Below are positions 7,590 through 17,983 of a stretch of DNA of 64,000 nt, in pieces (positions within the stretch are counted from its first letter, which is position 1; each line of letters begins with the position of its first letter). Source of the DNA: CAXBDP01 sp041689935. GTDB lineage: Bacteria > Bacteroidota > Bacteroidia > Cytophagales > Cyclobacteriaceae. The stretch spans positions 1-64,000 of the forward strand of contig JBDNFI010000007.1 of NCBI GenBank assembly GCA_041689935.1. The letters run 5' to 3'. The notes beneath the pieces are model-generated. The model saw nothing but the letters and a program-made list of their open reading frames with translations, searched no databases and was not told the DNA's origin. The translations under genes and the position numbers were made by a program.

Positions 7590-10500
7590 ATGGGAACTAA
7601 CTGGAAAATATGGGTAGATACAGGTGGCACTTTCACGGATTGCCTCGGTAAACTACCTAGTGGGGAAATCCGTCGATCAAAGGTACTAAGCGATGGCAGC
7701 TTAAGAGGAATAGGGCTTCGATATGAGCAAAACCGACTTTACATTAGTCACCGGTGGGAATGTAGCAGTGATCTCCTAATCGGGTTTACTTTTGCTTGGT
7801 TGAGTAATCCAAATAGCACGGCGAAAATTACCCATGCAGATTTGGATGAAGGATGGCTCCAATTGAGTGAAACAATTGAATTTTCTGACCCATTAAGTAA
7901 CTTTAAGATTTTCACAGGAGAAGAAGCGCCAGTTTTGGCGACCAGATTAATCACAAATACTGCCCTTGCACAGGTATTTCCTCCATTAGAAATGCGCATA
8001 GGGTTTACCAAAGGAACCAATGCTTTGCTTGAGCGGAAAGGGGCAAAAGTGGCGTTGATTACCACTGCTGGTTTTGAGGATTTATTGCTTATAGGAGATC
8101 AACAACGACCAGAAATTTTTGCGATGAATGTGCAAAAAGCTAAACCATTTTATCAGGCTGTTTTTGGCATCACTGCCAGAATGGATGCGAAAGGAAACGA
8201 ATTAGAAGCGGTGCACCTTCAGGAAATTTCTCTAATCATTCAAAAGCTCAAAGAAGCTAACATTGAATCGATCGCAATTGCTTTTATGCATAGCTATTTG
8301 AATCCAAGGCATGAGAAAATGGTGGAGAACTCGCTTCGAGAAGCTGGTTTTGCCAATATCTCTGTTTCTAATGCATTAGCACCTAACATCAAGATTCTAT
8401 TTCGAGCACAAACGGCTGTGATTGATGCTTTTATTAGTCCAGTGATACAGGAGTACCTGAATGGAATTACCCGTTCTTTGGGTGGGAGTAATATCAAAGT
8501 AATGACGAGCGCAGGAGGCTTGGTTGATGCCCGGCTCTTTCAAGCAAAGGACAGTCTGTTGAGTGGGCCTGCTGGCGGGGTGGTGGCCGCCGCAGCTACG
8601 GCAAAAAATCATGGAATAGAGAAAATCCTCACTCTTGATATGGGTGGCACAAGTACAGATGTGGGTCGCTATAGTGGGCGGTTCGACTATCGATTCCAAA
8701 CCAATGTGGGCGAGGCAAAAATATTCAGTCCTTCCTTACATATCGAGACAGTGGCTTCTGGAGGTGGTTCAATGTGTGATTTCGATGGCATTACCCTCAC
8801 CGTTGGTCCCGAGAGTGCAGGTGCCAACCCAGGCCCAGCATGCTACGGAGCAGGTGGGCCACTTAGCATCACCGATATCAACCTACTGCTTGGCCGCATT
8901 GAGCCAGCCTTTTTTGGCATTCCAGTACACCCTGAAAAATCTCAAGGAGCACTCGATAAAGTGCTCTCTAAGATGGGAACAAAGCTTGGTCTGAAAGAAA
9001 AACGGGAGGACATATTACAAGGGTTCCTTTTGCTTGCCAATGAGAAAATGGCAGAAGCAATTCGCAAAATTTCGATAAATAAGGGAATAGATCCATCCGA
9101 GTATTCATTACTGGCATTCGGTGGAGCGGGAGGGCAGCACGCGTGTGCAGTGGCAGAAATCTTGCAAATAAGCAAAATATTGATTCCTTATGATGCGGGA
9201 TTATTAAGTGCATTGGGGATGGGTATGGCAAGAATAGAGCGCTTCGCCGAAAAGCAAATACTCCAAAAATATGAGTATGTAAGGACAAAGCTTGAGAAGA
9301 TCATAAATGAGCTGGGAGAGCAAGCACTTGTTGAATTGAGGCGGGAGGTCAGCGATGAGCCAATTGAGATAGAAGAGCAACAACTGACCCTTAGATTCTT
9401 AGGTCAAGAGAGCACTATCTCTATTGATTGGCATGGAGAAAATCAGTTAATCAATGATTTCAAAAAAGAATACGAAAAGCTATTCAATTATTGGCCAGAA
9501 GATAGAGAGATCGAAATAGAATCGATAAAGGTAATTGCAAGGACAAAAGACAGTGAGCCAAAAAGCCAATTACAACCTCATAAGCAATGTGTACCCAAGC
9601 CAGATTTACAAAGAGAAAGCTTTATCGAAGGTAAATGGCAAAAGATGGATGTTTTTGTTTGGGAGAGCCTCAGCGCTGGCGCAAAGATAAAGGGCCCAGC
9701 CATGCTGGTGAGTAAGAATTCCACCTTGATGGTAGATGCCAATTGGCAATTAGCCATTGCCGAAGATCGATCTGCCAACTTGTATCTTCTCGCAAAAGAT
9801 ACTTTTACAAATATAAGTCATTCCGAAAGTGTAGAATTGTCCCTTTTTACCAGCCGATTCCAATCCTTAGCGGAGGAAATGGGTACGATGTTGCAACGAA
9901 CTTCTTTTTCGGTGAATGTGAAAGAACGTCTCGATTTCTCTTGTGCCTTGATGGATGCCAATGGCTATTTGATTGCCAACGCTCCACATATCCCAGTGCA
10001 TTTAGGTAGTTTAGGCATTTGTGTAAGGAGTGTTATTGCACAATTCCCATTAGAGAAGGGAGAGGTGATTTTGACCAACCATCCAGCTTTTGGCGGTTCA
10101 CATTTGCCTGATGTTACCATGATTTGCGCTGCTTTTGATGCTGACGGCAAGCGAATTGGGTATTTGGTGAATAGGGCACATCATGCGGAAATAGGAGGGA
10201 AGAGCCCAGGATCAATGCCCGCAGATGCAACATTCTTAATAGAGGAAGGTGTTATCCTCCCGCCCATTTATGTTGCAAAGGCAGGAGTCACCAACTGGTC
10301 GGAAGTAATTTCACTTCTGCGTGCAAAACCATTCCCAAGTAGATCGATCCATGAAAATCAAGCTGATTTCTCCGCTGCCTTAGCTTCTTTGAAAGCAGGC
10401 ACGGAAGCCTTACAAAAATTAGCAGAAGAGTATGGCACAGACAAACTCCATTATTTTATGGAGAAAATACTTACCGAAACTTCAATAAAATTGCTAAACC

Positions 10501-11357
10501 GCTTATCGAAATATGAAAATAAAAAATTAAGTGGGCAAGAAATACTGGATGATGGGTCGGTTCTGAATGTGATGATTGAACGTGTTGATAATGAATGGGT
10601 AATAGACTTTAGCGGAAGTGCTCAGGTACATAGTGGTAATTTCAATGCTACTCCGGCGATAGTTCAAAGTGTGGTTTTATATGTGTTGCGGTTGATTGTT
10701 GATGAGCCTATTCCGCTGAACGAAGGGTTAATGAGAGGTGTGAGGCTTATGCTACCCAATGGACTTCTCAATCCTCCATTTGAGGAATTAAAGGGCAATG
10801 AGCCCGCCGTGGTTGGTGGAAATACAGAGGTAAGTCAGCGACTAACGGACACGCTATTGAAAGCGTTTGAACTTGCAGCCTGTAGTCAAGGCACTATGAA
10901 TAATTTACTTTTTGGTAATGAGCATTTTGGCTATTACGAGACAATTTGTGGCGGGGTAGGTGCAGGTCCCGGTTTTCATGGTGCTGATGCGGTACATCAG
11001 CACATGACTAACACTAGAATCACCGATCCTGAGATTATGGAACTTCGATATCCTGTTAGGCTACTGGCTTTTAAAGTACGTGAAAACTCGGGAGGAAAAG
11101 GGAAGTTCAATGGTGGAAATGGCATTACTCGTACGTTGCAATTTTTGGAAGAAGTGACACTTACGGTTCTTTCCCAACATCGAAATATTGCACCTTATGG
11201 CTTGGTAGGAGGTGATGCTGGAAAAGTAGGTAGGCAAGTTTTGCAACAAATTGGATTTTCGGAGGAAGAGATGCCTGGCTGTTTTAGTAAAGCGATTCCA
11301 AAAGGAAGCATTTTCACCATAGAGACTCCTGGCGGAGGTGGTTATGGCAGATACTAA
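7590..11357 (+). CDS. 5-oxoprolinase / hydantoinase A-B fusion
   Basis: A 1,255-aa single-chain enzyme combining HyuA (about residues 1-690) and HyuB (about 735-1255), the arrangement of eukaryotic-type 5-oxoprolinases, which hydrolyse 5-oxo-L-proline to glutamate with ATP. The ATPase phosphate loop TGGTFTD sits at 11-17. The actin-like fold continues with DMGGTSTDVG near residue 352 and GGAGGQHA near residue 512. HyuB motifs include NHPAFGGSHLPD near residue 830 and a glycine-rich C-terminus (PGGGGYG). Cytosolic. It could be an N-methylhydantoinase or acetophenone-carboxylase relative, since those share the fold, but the fused form favours 5-oxoprolinase. Three octamers lie within it. Confidence 0.88.
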   Translation: MGTNWKIWVDTGGTFTDCLGKLPSGEIRRSKVLSDGSLRGIGLRYEQNRLYISHRWECSSDLLIGFTFAWLSNPNSTAKITHADLDEGWLQLSETIEFSDPLSNFKIFTGEEAPVLATRLITNTALAQVFPPLEMRIGFTKGTNALLERKGAKVALITTAGFEDLLLIGDQQRPEIFAMNVQKAKPFYQAVFGITARMDAKGNELEAVHLQEISLIIQKLKEANIESIAIAFMHSYLNPRHEKMVENSLREAGFANISVSNALAPNIKILFRAQTAVIDAFISPVIQEYLNGITRSLGGSNIKVMTSAGGLVDARLFQAKDSLLSGPAGGVVAAAATAKNHGIEKILTLDMGGTSTDVGRYSGRFDYRFQTNVGEAKIFSPSLHIETVASGGGSMCDFDGITLTVGPESAGANPGPACYGAGGPLSITDINLLLGRIEPAFFGIPVHPEKSQGALDKVLSKMGTKLGLKEKREDILQGFLLLANEKMAEAIRKISINKGIDPSEYSLLAFGGAGGQHACAVAEILQISKILIPYDAGLLSALGMGMARIERFAEKQILQKYEYVRTKLEKIINELGEQALVELRREVSDEPIEIEEQQLTLRFLGQESTISIDWHGENQLINDFKKEYEKLFNYWPEDREIEIESIKVIARTKDSEPKSQLQPHKQCVPKPDLQRESFIEGKWQKMDVFVWESLSAGAKIKGPAMLVSKNSTLMVDANWQLAIAEDRSANLYLLAKDTFTNISHSESVELSLFTSRFQSLAEEMGTMLQRTSFSVNVKERLDFSCALMDANGYLIANAPHIPVHLGSLGICVRSVIAQFPLEKGEVILTNHPAFGGSHLPDVTMICAAFDADGKRIGYLVNRAHHAEIGGKSPGSMPADATFLIEEGVILPPIYVAKAGVTNWSEVISLLRAKPFPSRSIHENQADFSAALASLKAGTEALQKLAEEYGTDKLHYFMEKILTETSIKLLNRLSKYENKKLSGQEILDDGSVLNVMIERVDNEWVIDFSGSAQVHSGNFNATPAIVQSVVLYVLRLIVDEPIPLNEGLMRGVRLMLPNGLLNPPFEELKGNEPAVVGGNTEVSQRLTDTLLKAFELAACSQGTMNNLLFGNEHFGYYETICGGVGAGPGFHGADAVHQHMTNTRITDPEIMELRYPVRLLAFKVRENSGGKGKFNGGNGITRTLQFLEEVTLTVLSQHRNIAPYGLVGGDAGKVGRQVLQQIGFSEEEMPGCFSKAIPKGSIFTIETPGGGGYGRY

Positions 11358-11826
11358 TTTATAGATATGTGTATCTCAAGTCTGTAATAAAAAGCACCAT
11401 TTCTTCTCTGTCCTTGCGCCGCATTTAAAACGAACTAACACTCTTTATTTACCAAAAATACAGTTATAAAATCTTCTTAAAATGTAAAAACGCAATTAGT
11501 CAAAGTGTGTAATAAGAAGTATTTTTTTTCCATGGAAGATTTAATAACGATTATTGGGTTTTAAGCCTAAAATGCTCCTTTAGTTTTAAGTAGCAATAAT
11601 TTTATCATCAAATACTTTTTTCATGTACTGAACATTTATTCATACGTAATAAAAATAATTGGATGCCAAGAAAAAATCAATTATTATTACTATTCTTTAA
11701 TTAAAAACAGTTTTAACTTCTTCACTTATTTGTTCAGCATTGATAATTTATTAGGCCTTATCGAAAACAATCTCAAATCAACTAACAGGAGCAAGCAGAG
11801 GTTATAATCAACCAAAATTCAATAAT
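11358..11826. other. 469-bp AT-rich intergenic region
   Basis: No gene, hairpin terminator or RNA gene was recognised here. The DNA is strongly AT-rich with T and A tracts and should hold the promoter of the large surface-protein gene at 11827, but no clear TTTG / TAnnTTTG pair could be placed. Confidence 0.5.
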
Positions 11827-14800
11827 ATGATTAGTTCTTTCTTTCCAATGCCAATAAATATTTCGAAGAGATATTTTATAATGAGTTTTTACTTTCTTGC
11901 TTTTTACTTTTCGTTTTTTGCAGGATCAGTATTATTTGCTCAGACTGCAGCAGATGCTCCCACCGCTTTAGCAGCGAGTCCGGGTGTAAGTTCCGCCAAT
12001 ATTTCTTTTACAGAACCGGCCAGCAATGGCGGTTTACCCATTATTAATTATGAATTTCAGCTAGATGGCGGAGCTTGGACGGCATTTTCTCCAGCAGTGA
12101 CTTCCACTTCAGTAAGTATTTCAGGCTTAACCAACTGCAACACCTATTCTGTGGAGCTGCGAGCGATTACCGCTTTTGGTGCTGGTGCCGTCTCTTCTTC
12201 GGTACAAGTTACCCCACAGGCCGGCGAGCGGGAGGGTATAAACTGGACGGCAAGAACTGCCGCTGAGGCCAATCAATGGACATCCGTAACCTATGGCAAT
12301 GGGCTGTATGTGGCGGTAAGTTTTGGCGGCACCAATCGAGTAATGACGAGTCCCGATGGGATTACCTGGACAGCGAGAGCTGCAGCAGAGCTGAATTTTT
12401 GGATATCCGTAACCTATGGCAATGGACTTTTTGTGGCGGTTGCTATATCTGGCACCAATCGAGTAATGACCAGTCCCGATGGGATTACCTGGACAGCGAG
12501 AGCTGCAACAGAGGACAATGTTTGGAGATCCGTAACCTATGGCAATGGGCTATTTGTGGCAGTTGCTGTAAACGGCAATAATCGAGTAATGACCAGTCCC
12601 GATGGGATTACCTGGACAGCGAGAGCTGCGGCAGAGCCCAATTCTTGGTGGTCAGTAACCTACGGCAATGGGCTCTTTGTGGCGGTTGCTGTATCTGGCA
12701 CCAATCAAGTAATGACCAGTCCCGATGGGATTACCTGGACAGCGAGAGCTGCAGCAGCGGCCAATCTTTGGTATTCCGTAACCTACGGCAACGGGCTATT
12801 TGTGGCGGTTGCCGAAAATGGCACCAATCGGGTGATGAACAGTTCCGCTTTATTTGCTCCAGATGCGCCAAGTATTACAGGCATTACCGCAAGCACAACT
12901 TCCCTCTCTGTGGCCTTTACACCTCCAGCAAGTCCAGGTGGCTCTGCCATTAGCAATTATGACTATTCGATTGATGATGGATCAAATTGGGTGACGGTTA
13001 ATCCAGCACAAACCACCTCTCCATTGGTGATTTCGGGTTTAACACAAGTTACAACGTATCCAATCAAGCTCAGAGCAGTAAATGCACAAGGAGCAAGTTG
13101 TGAATCTGGAAAAGTAGATGGTACCACCTTAACGCCTGTAGCAGCAGATCCACCCACCGCTTTAGCAGTGAGTCCGGGTGTAAGTTCCGCCAATATTTCT
13201 TTTACAGAACCGGCCAGCAATGGCGGTTTACCCATTATTAATTATGAATTTCAGCTAGATGGCGGAGCTTGGACGGCCTTTTCTCCAGCAGTGACTTCCA
13301 CTTCAGTAAGTATTCCAGGCTTAACCAACTGCACCACGTATTCGGTTGAGCTGAGAGCCATCACGGCTTTTGGGCCAGGTGCCGTCTCTTCTTCGGTACA
13401 AGTTACCCCACAAGCCGGTGACGGTGAGCAAGCCGGCATTACCTGGACAGCGAGAGCTGTACCAGAACCCAATGGTTCGAGATCTGTAACCTATGGCAAT
13501 GGGCTATTTGTGGCGATCTCTAACTTTGGTACCAATCAAGTAATGACCAGTCCGGACGGGATTACCTGGACAGGGAGAGCTGCAGCAGAGGCCAGTTCTT
13601 GGAGATCTGTTACCTATGGTAATGGGCTCTTTGTGGCGGTTGCTGTATCTGGCACCAATCGAGTAATGACCAGTCCCGATGGGATTACCTGGACAGGGAG
13701 AGCTGCAGCTGAGGCCAATCAATGGTGGTCAGTAACCTATGGCAATGGGCTCTTTGTGGCGGTTGCTGGAAGTGGCACCAATCGAGTAATGACCAGTCCC
13801 GATGGGATTACCTGGACAGCGAGAGCTGCAGCAGAGGCCAATTATTGGCATTCCGTAACCTACGGCAATGGGCTATTTGTGGCGGTTGCTATAACTGGCA
13901 CCAATCGAGTAATGACCAGTCCCGATGGGATTGCCTGGACAGCGACAGCTGCAGCAGCGGCCAATCCATGGTATTCCGTAACCTACGGCAATGGGCTATT
14001 TGTTGCGGTGGCTGGTGATGGCACCGATCGAGTAATGACCAGTCCCGATGGCATTATCTGGACAGCGAGATCTGCAGCAGAGGATAATTTTTGGTATTCG
14101 GTAACCTATGGCAATGGGCAATTTGTAGCGGTTGCTTTAGATGGCACCAATCGAGTGATGAGCAGTTCTGCCATATTTGTTCCAGGTGCGCCAAGTATTA
14201 CAGGCATTACCGCAAGCGCAACGTCCCTTTCTGTGGCCTTTAGTGCACCAGCAAACCCGGGTGGCTCTGCGATCAGCAATTATGACTATTCGATCGATGG
14301 TGGAGCCAATTGGGTGAGTTTTTCTCCTGCTCAATCGACCAGTCCATTGGTTATCGAGGGCCTAAATACAGAGCTGATCTATCCGATCAGGATACGTGCA
14401 GTCAACGAACAAGGTGCGAGTTGTGAGTCCAATACGGTAGAATATTGTACGCTTACGATGTGCCCTACTTGTGCGCCAGAGACCCAACTTAATTCACTGA
14501 TTGCCTTGTATGAAGCCTTTGATGGCGATAGCTGGCAATGGTCAGATCCTTCAAAATCATGGAAAGACAGTCAAGGACGTTTCCGCACCCTTGATTTTGC
14601 AGGCAATAACTGGGAAGGTGTGACCTTAGATGCGCAATGTAATATTATTGCACTAGATCTAAGTCAAAAGGCACCATCTGGAAATCTACCAGAGAACATT
14701 GGCGATCTCACTGCGCTCACTTCGCTGAAATTAGCTGGAACTAATATCCGTGGAAGAATTCCTGCTGGCATTAAAAACCTCAATCTGACGGAATTAACCA

Positions 14801-15228
14801 TCAGCTATAATGCCGTATTTACTGATGACGAAAGTGTCAAGGAGTTTATAGATCGCTTTGACCCTGGATGGGATTTAACACAAACCGTTGCTCCTATTAA
14901 TGTGAGAGCTAACCTTCTCAACCCATCAGCGATTATTAGCTGGACACCGATTGTGTACCAAGGTGGCACAGGTCGCTATTTCATCAAATACCGCGCAGAA
15001 GATGCGGGAGGGTTTACTACCATTACCGTAGAAGGCAAAGACAGCAGTGAAGGGCTCATCCCTACGCTAGAATATGGAAAGAGATACCTCGTGTATGTGC
15101 AAAGCCAAACCGATGCTAATCCTCCATTCAATCCATCTCCAGTAACGAGTGAAGGCAGCGAAGTAATCAAACTCTTCTTTGCCACAACCATCCCAGCAAC
15201 AGAACGGGCAGCCTTAATTGCGCTATAA
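11827..15228 (+). CDS. T9SS surface protein, N-terminal part, ended by a premature TAA
   Basis: The first 1,133 codons of what reads as one ~1,996-aa exported protein. It has an N-terminal signal (cleavage likely after LFAQ) and a fibronectin III domain, then five copies of a 41-aa WT.R.A repeat and a second Fn3. This module is then duplicated with six repeat copies, and a leucine-rich-repeat type domain follows (beginning LNSLIALYEAFDGD). The frame ends at TAA 15226-15228 inside a second LRR unit: ERAALIAL-stop-EALGGDDW. The equivalent codon in the first unit encodes Tyr, so the stop probably replaces a Tyr codon. Without the downstream sorting domain this part would not be anchored by T9SS. 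A later ATG at 11881 is an alternative start. Confidence 0.8.
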   Translation: MISSFFPMPINISKRYFIMSFYFLAFYFSFFAGSVLFAQTAADAPTALAASPGVSSANISFTEPASNGGLPIINYEFQLDGGAWTAFSPAVTSTSVSISGLTNCNTYSVELRAITAFGAGAVSSSVQVTPQAGEREGINWTARTAAEANQWTSVTYGNGLYVAVSFGGTNRVMTSPDGITWTARAAAELNFWISVTYGNGLFVAVAISGTNRVMTSPDGITWTARAATEDNVWRSVTYGNGLFVAVAVNGNNRVMTSPDGITWTARAAAEPNSWWSVTYGNGLFVAVAVSGTNQVMTSPDGITWTARAAAAANLWYSVTYGNGLFVAVAENGTNRVMNSSALFAPDAPSITGITASTTSLSVAFTPPASPGGSAISNYDYSIDDGSNWVTVNPAQTTSPLVISGLTQVTTYPIKLRAVNAQGASCESGKVDGTTLTPVAADPPTALAVSPGVSSANISFTEPASNGGLPIINYEFQLDGGAWTAFSPAVTSTSVSIPGLTNCTTYSVELRAITAFGPGAVSSSVQVTPQAGDGEQAGITWTARAVPEPNGSRSVTYGNGLFVAISNFGTNQVMTSPDGITWTGRAAAEASSWRSVTYGNGLFVAVAVSGTNRVMTSPDGITWTGRAAAEANQWWSVTYGNGLFVAVAGSGTNRVMTSPDGITWTARAAAEANYWHSVTYGNGLFVAVAITGTNRVMTSPDGIAWTATAAAAANPWYSVTYGNGLFVAVAGDGTDRVMTSPDGIIWTARSAAEDNFWYSVTYGNGQFVAVALDGTNRVMSSSAIFVPGAPSITGITASATSLSVAFSAPANPGGSAISNYDYSIDGGANWVSFSPAQSTSPLVIEGLNTELIYPIRIRAVNEQGASCESNTVEYCTLTMCPTCAPETQLNSLIALYEAFDGDSWQWSDPSKSWKDSQGRFRTLDFAGNNWEGVTLDAQCNIIALDLSQKAPSGNLPENIGDLTALTSLKLAGTNIRGRIPAGIKNLNLTELTISYNAVFTDDESVKEFIDRFDPGWDLTQTVAPINVRANLLNPSAIISWTPIVYQGGTGRYFIKYRAEDAGGFTTITVEGKDSSEGLIPTLEYGKRYLVYVQSQTDANPPFNPSPVTSEGSEVIKLFFATTIPATERAALIAL
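12228..12235 (+). repeat. octamer copy inside the surface-protein gene
   Basis: A GCGGGAGG copy at the junction between the first Fn3 domain and repeat block 1, in the codons for ERE. The duplicated module has GGTGACGGTGAGCAAG at the equivalent place instead, so the octamer differs between two otherwise near-identical copies. Confidence 0.6.
12238..12852 (+). repeat. five tandem 123-bp repeats, block 1
   Basis: Five in-frame copies of a 41-residue unit of pattern WTxRxAxExNxWxSVTYGNG followed by LFVAV, a short variable loop, and G.N.VMTSPDG. Copies differ mainly at residues 10-15 and 28-31 of the unit, while the framework is nearly invariant even in DNA. The unit length and the W...YGNG...VAV...SPDG pattern suggest BNR-like beta-propeller blades (inferred). 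Confidence 0.85.
13438..14175 (+). repeat. six tandem 123-bp repeats, block 2
   Basis: Six copies of the same 41-residue unit as at 12238-12852, with one more copy than block 1. The block is preceded and followed by Fn3 domains nearly identical to those around block 1 (for example 11990-12115 and 13184-13309), showing that the whole Fn3-repeat-Fn3 module of about 1.2 kb was duplicated recently. Confidence 0.85.
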
Positions 15229-17817
15229 GAAGCGTTAGGAGGCGATGATTGGACGAGCAATGACGAGTGGAAAGATATAGATGGTTTTACCGCTGCAGGC
15301 ACCGAATTCCTTTGGAAGGGCGTAACATTAAGCAAAGTAGATGGCGTAAATTGGGGCGTTACAGGCATCGACCTAAGCAATAACAACCTGGTGGGAACAG
15401 TCCCAGATATCTTCGATGCATTCCCGAACTTGACCAGTCTAAACCTAGCAGGCAACTGCTTGGAAGGTGCCGTGCCGGTAAGTTTAGGGAGCTTAACCAA
15501 GCTTACCTCACTTAACCTAAGCAATAACCGTTTCAATGGCTTTACACTCACTAGCCTCAGTGCAACCGATGTGAATGTAAGCTTCAATGCTTTAGGTGAA
15601 CAAGATGACAATACCACGCTCCTTGCATCCTTGCAGGCAGACTATCTAGCTACCCAAACCATTGCGCCTAGCAATATCAGCGTAGTAGCAGATGACAACT
15701 CAGCGACTATTAGCTGGGAGGCGATCGCTTTTGCTTCAGGAGAAGGGCATTATGAAATCGGACTTCGCAAAGTGGGTGCAAGTAGTTGGAGCAATAGAGC
15801 CACTGAGAATAGAGGCGAAACTACTTTAGGTTTCGAGGGACTAGAAAGTAGCGCAGATTATGAAGTGCAACTCAGAAGTGTAAGAATAAACAGTGCTGAG
15901 AAATGCTTTACATTCAGCAGTTGGACAGAAAGCAAACTTTTCTCTGCCCTGATTCCATTGCCCGCTAGAGCTAAGCTAAGCGATCCAACAGACTATGCGC
16001 TTAATACGGCTACGGCATTGAACTTAGTGGTTTTTGAAACTGCAAATTCCAACAGTTACGAAATACAGTTGAGCACAAGCAAAGATTTCGGAGTAGCAGA
16101 TACAGAAACTTTCAGTAATGCTACAGGCGAGCAAGAAATTGCAGACTTGATGATCAATACTCGCTACTTCTGGAGAGCTCGTGGCATCAATGCCCGTGGT
16201 GCAGGCCTATGGTCAAGCATTGGACAGTTCCGAACTGGACTGAGCACAGCTGCCGCTACTACTACAGGACAGGTTAATTGTGTCACAGAAGGTTCTCAAA
16301 TATTTATGTGGGATGCCATTGCAGGTGCAAGTCACTACAGAGTAGAGATAGCTACTGATGCTAATTTTAGCAATGTGGTTAAAAGAGCCAGAGCTCTTCA
16401 AAGCTTGCAGCTTACAGGCGTTAACCTACAGGCGAACCAAACCTACTATTGGAGGGTACAAGGCTACAATGACGTAAGTGCATACATTGGCAAATGGTCG
16501 GCAAAGAGCCAACTAAACTTACAGCCTAGAATACAGGTTGCAGGTGAATTGGAGCTTTGTGGAAACGGCAGCAGCACCTTAAGTCTTAATGCAGCAGACG
16601 GAACAAGTATCCAATGGTACGCAAATGGTACGGCCATCCCAGGTGCAACTGACAATAGTTACACAGCGATGGATGCGGGTGAATATTACGCCATTCTTAC
16701 ATCCGAGGAAGATGGGAATACGTGTGATACCTACCAAACTGAAATTATTTTCATTTCAGAAGTTGTGCTCATGGTACCAGCGATCACCACAAGTAGCAAT
16801 CAGCTATGCGAAGGTGAAAGCACTACGTTAAGCACAACCGCATCGGGCAACTATCAGTGGTTTCGTAATGGAACAGCCATTGAAGGTGCTACTGACATGA
16901 GCTACAGTACAAATGAGGCAGGAACTTACTCAGTAGAAGTAAGTGCAAATCAAACTTGCAGCGTAACAAGTGCAGGAATCGTAGTGAACGTAACAGCCAT
17001 TCCACAACAGCAAGCGATAAGTGTTACTGGTAGTTTGACGCTGTGTGGTGAAGAAGATGCCACAACATTAAGCCTCAATTTGGCGCAAGGCCAGAGCATC
17101 CAATGGTACCATGCTAATGGTTCAATGGCAGGTAGCACAAATGCTAGTTTGGTAATTAACCAAGCAGGCACTTACTATGCGGTGATCAGCAATGTCAATT
17201 GTACGATGCAAACGCAAAGCGTAGAAGTTAGCGGAACGGTACTGCCTAACCCAGTGATTAGCATGAGTCCATTTGTCGACATGCAATTGAGATTGGGTCG
17301 ACCTATAGCACTTTATGCGCCCGAGAGTGTGGGCATAGGTTACCGTTGGTTCAAAGATGGAGTAGAATTAACAGGATTAAATAGCCGTATTATCCTAGCC
17401 ACACAGAACGGGAACTATCAGGTGGAAGTGTTTGATGCAGGTACTGGATGTAGCCGTCTTTCAGAGGTATTAAACCTTATGTGGCCTGCTGGCAAGGAGC
17501 CCAAAGGTGAGATGAGCAATGCAATGAATAGCGGTTTAGTAGGTGCAGCGACTGATAATTCAGGAAACTGGATTAGTGCTTGGCCTAACCCTACACAGGG
17601 ATCGGTGACGGTTAGCATTAGTTTGGATGTCATCGTGGGAGAAGTAGAAATGCAAGTACTTGATTTCCTTAGCAGGCCAATTTACACGGGAACGATGCAA
17701 GAAAATGGCGACCAGTTGGAAAGACAGATTGATCTGAGTGGACTTCGTAAAGGGCTATATTATGTCCTTATTCGGGATAGTAAGCGTACATACAGACGAA
17801 CAATTATTTTGAAGTAG
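15229..17817 (+). pseudogene. C-terminal part of the split surface protein with type A sorting domain
   Basis: This is in the same reading frame as 11827-15228 and continues without gap after the TAA. The coding sequence is open from 15229 (EALGGDDWTSNDEW); the first possible start, a GTG at 15391, lies inside an LRR and has no signal peptide, so it is not a natural gene start. Content in order: LRR remainder, an Fn3 domain, a further Fn3-like region with W..Q..Y tracts, three Ig-like domains (QWY motifs), then a T9SS type A C-terminal sorting domain starting near WPNPTQG and ending GLYYVLIRD...RTIILK. It can reach the surface only by readthrough or if the stop is an error or reverts. Confidence 0.75.
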
Positions 17818-17856
17818 GCTTTCAAATATCTGAAACCTATTATAAACAACCACTTT

Positions 17857-17891
17857 AAAGCAGGTGCCCATTTAGGCACCTGCTTTCATTT
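17857..17891 (+). terminator. rho-independent terminator after the surface-protein gene
   Basis: A 12-bp perfect stem (aaagcaggtgcc / ggcacctgcttt) with a 6-nt loop, followed by CATTTTC, 40 bp downstream of the stop at 17817. Its retention suggests the full-length gene was transcribed as one unit. Confidence 0.8.
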
Positions 17892-17983
17892 TCTAGCAGT
17901 TTGGAGGGAGTAAGTGTTGCCGTCAAAAATTTGATGGCAAGAATCATGGAGATATTGAAATTGCCAGATGAAAAGCGAAAAGG

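Noticed and set aside
7748..8065. Long antisense frames opposite the oxoprolinase gene (also opposite many other genes)
   Set aside because: They mirror the coding frame and show no family motifs, signal or start context.
12276..14018. Shifted-frame repeats rich in WDYLDSES inside the 123-bp repeats
   Set aside because: They are the out-of-frame shadow of the WT.R.A repeats; long open shifted frames follow from repetition alone.
12238..14175. Regular 123-bp repeats as a CRISPR array
   Set aside because: Repeats are contiguous, in frame, encode 41-residue protein units, and have no spacers.
14976..15617. A 213-codon antisense frame across the split point of the surface protein
   Set aside because: Composition is the mirror of a repeat-rich LRR gene (Leu/Ser/Lys-rich with no domain). 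The coding frame has clear domain structure.
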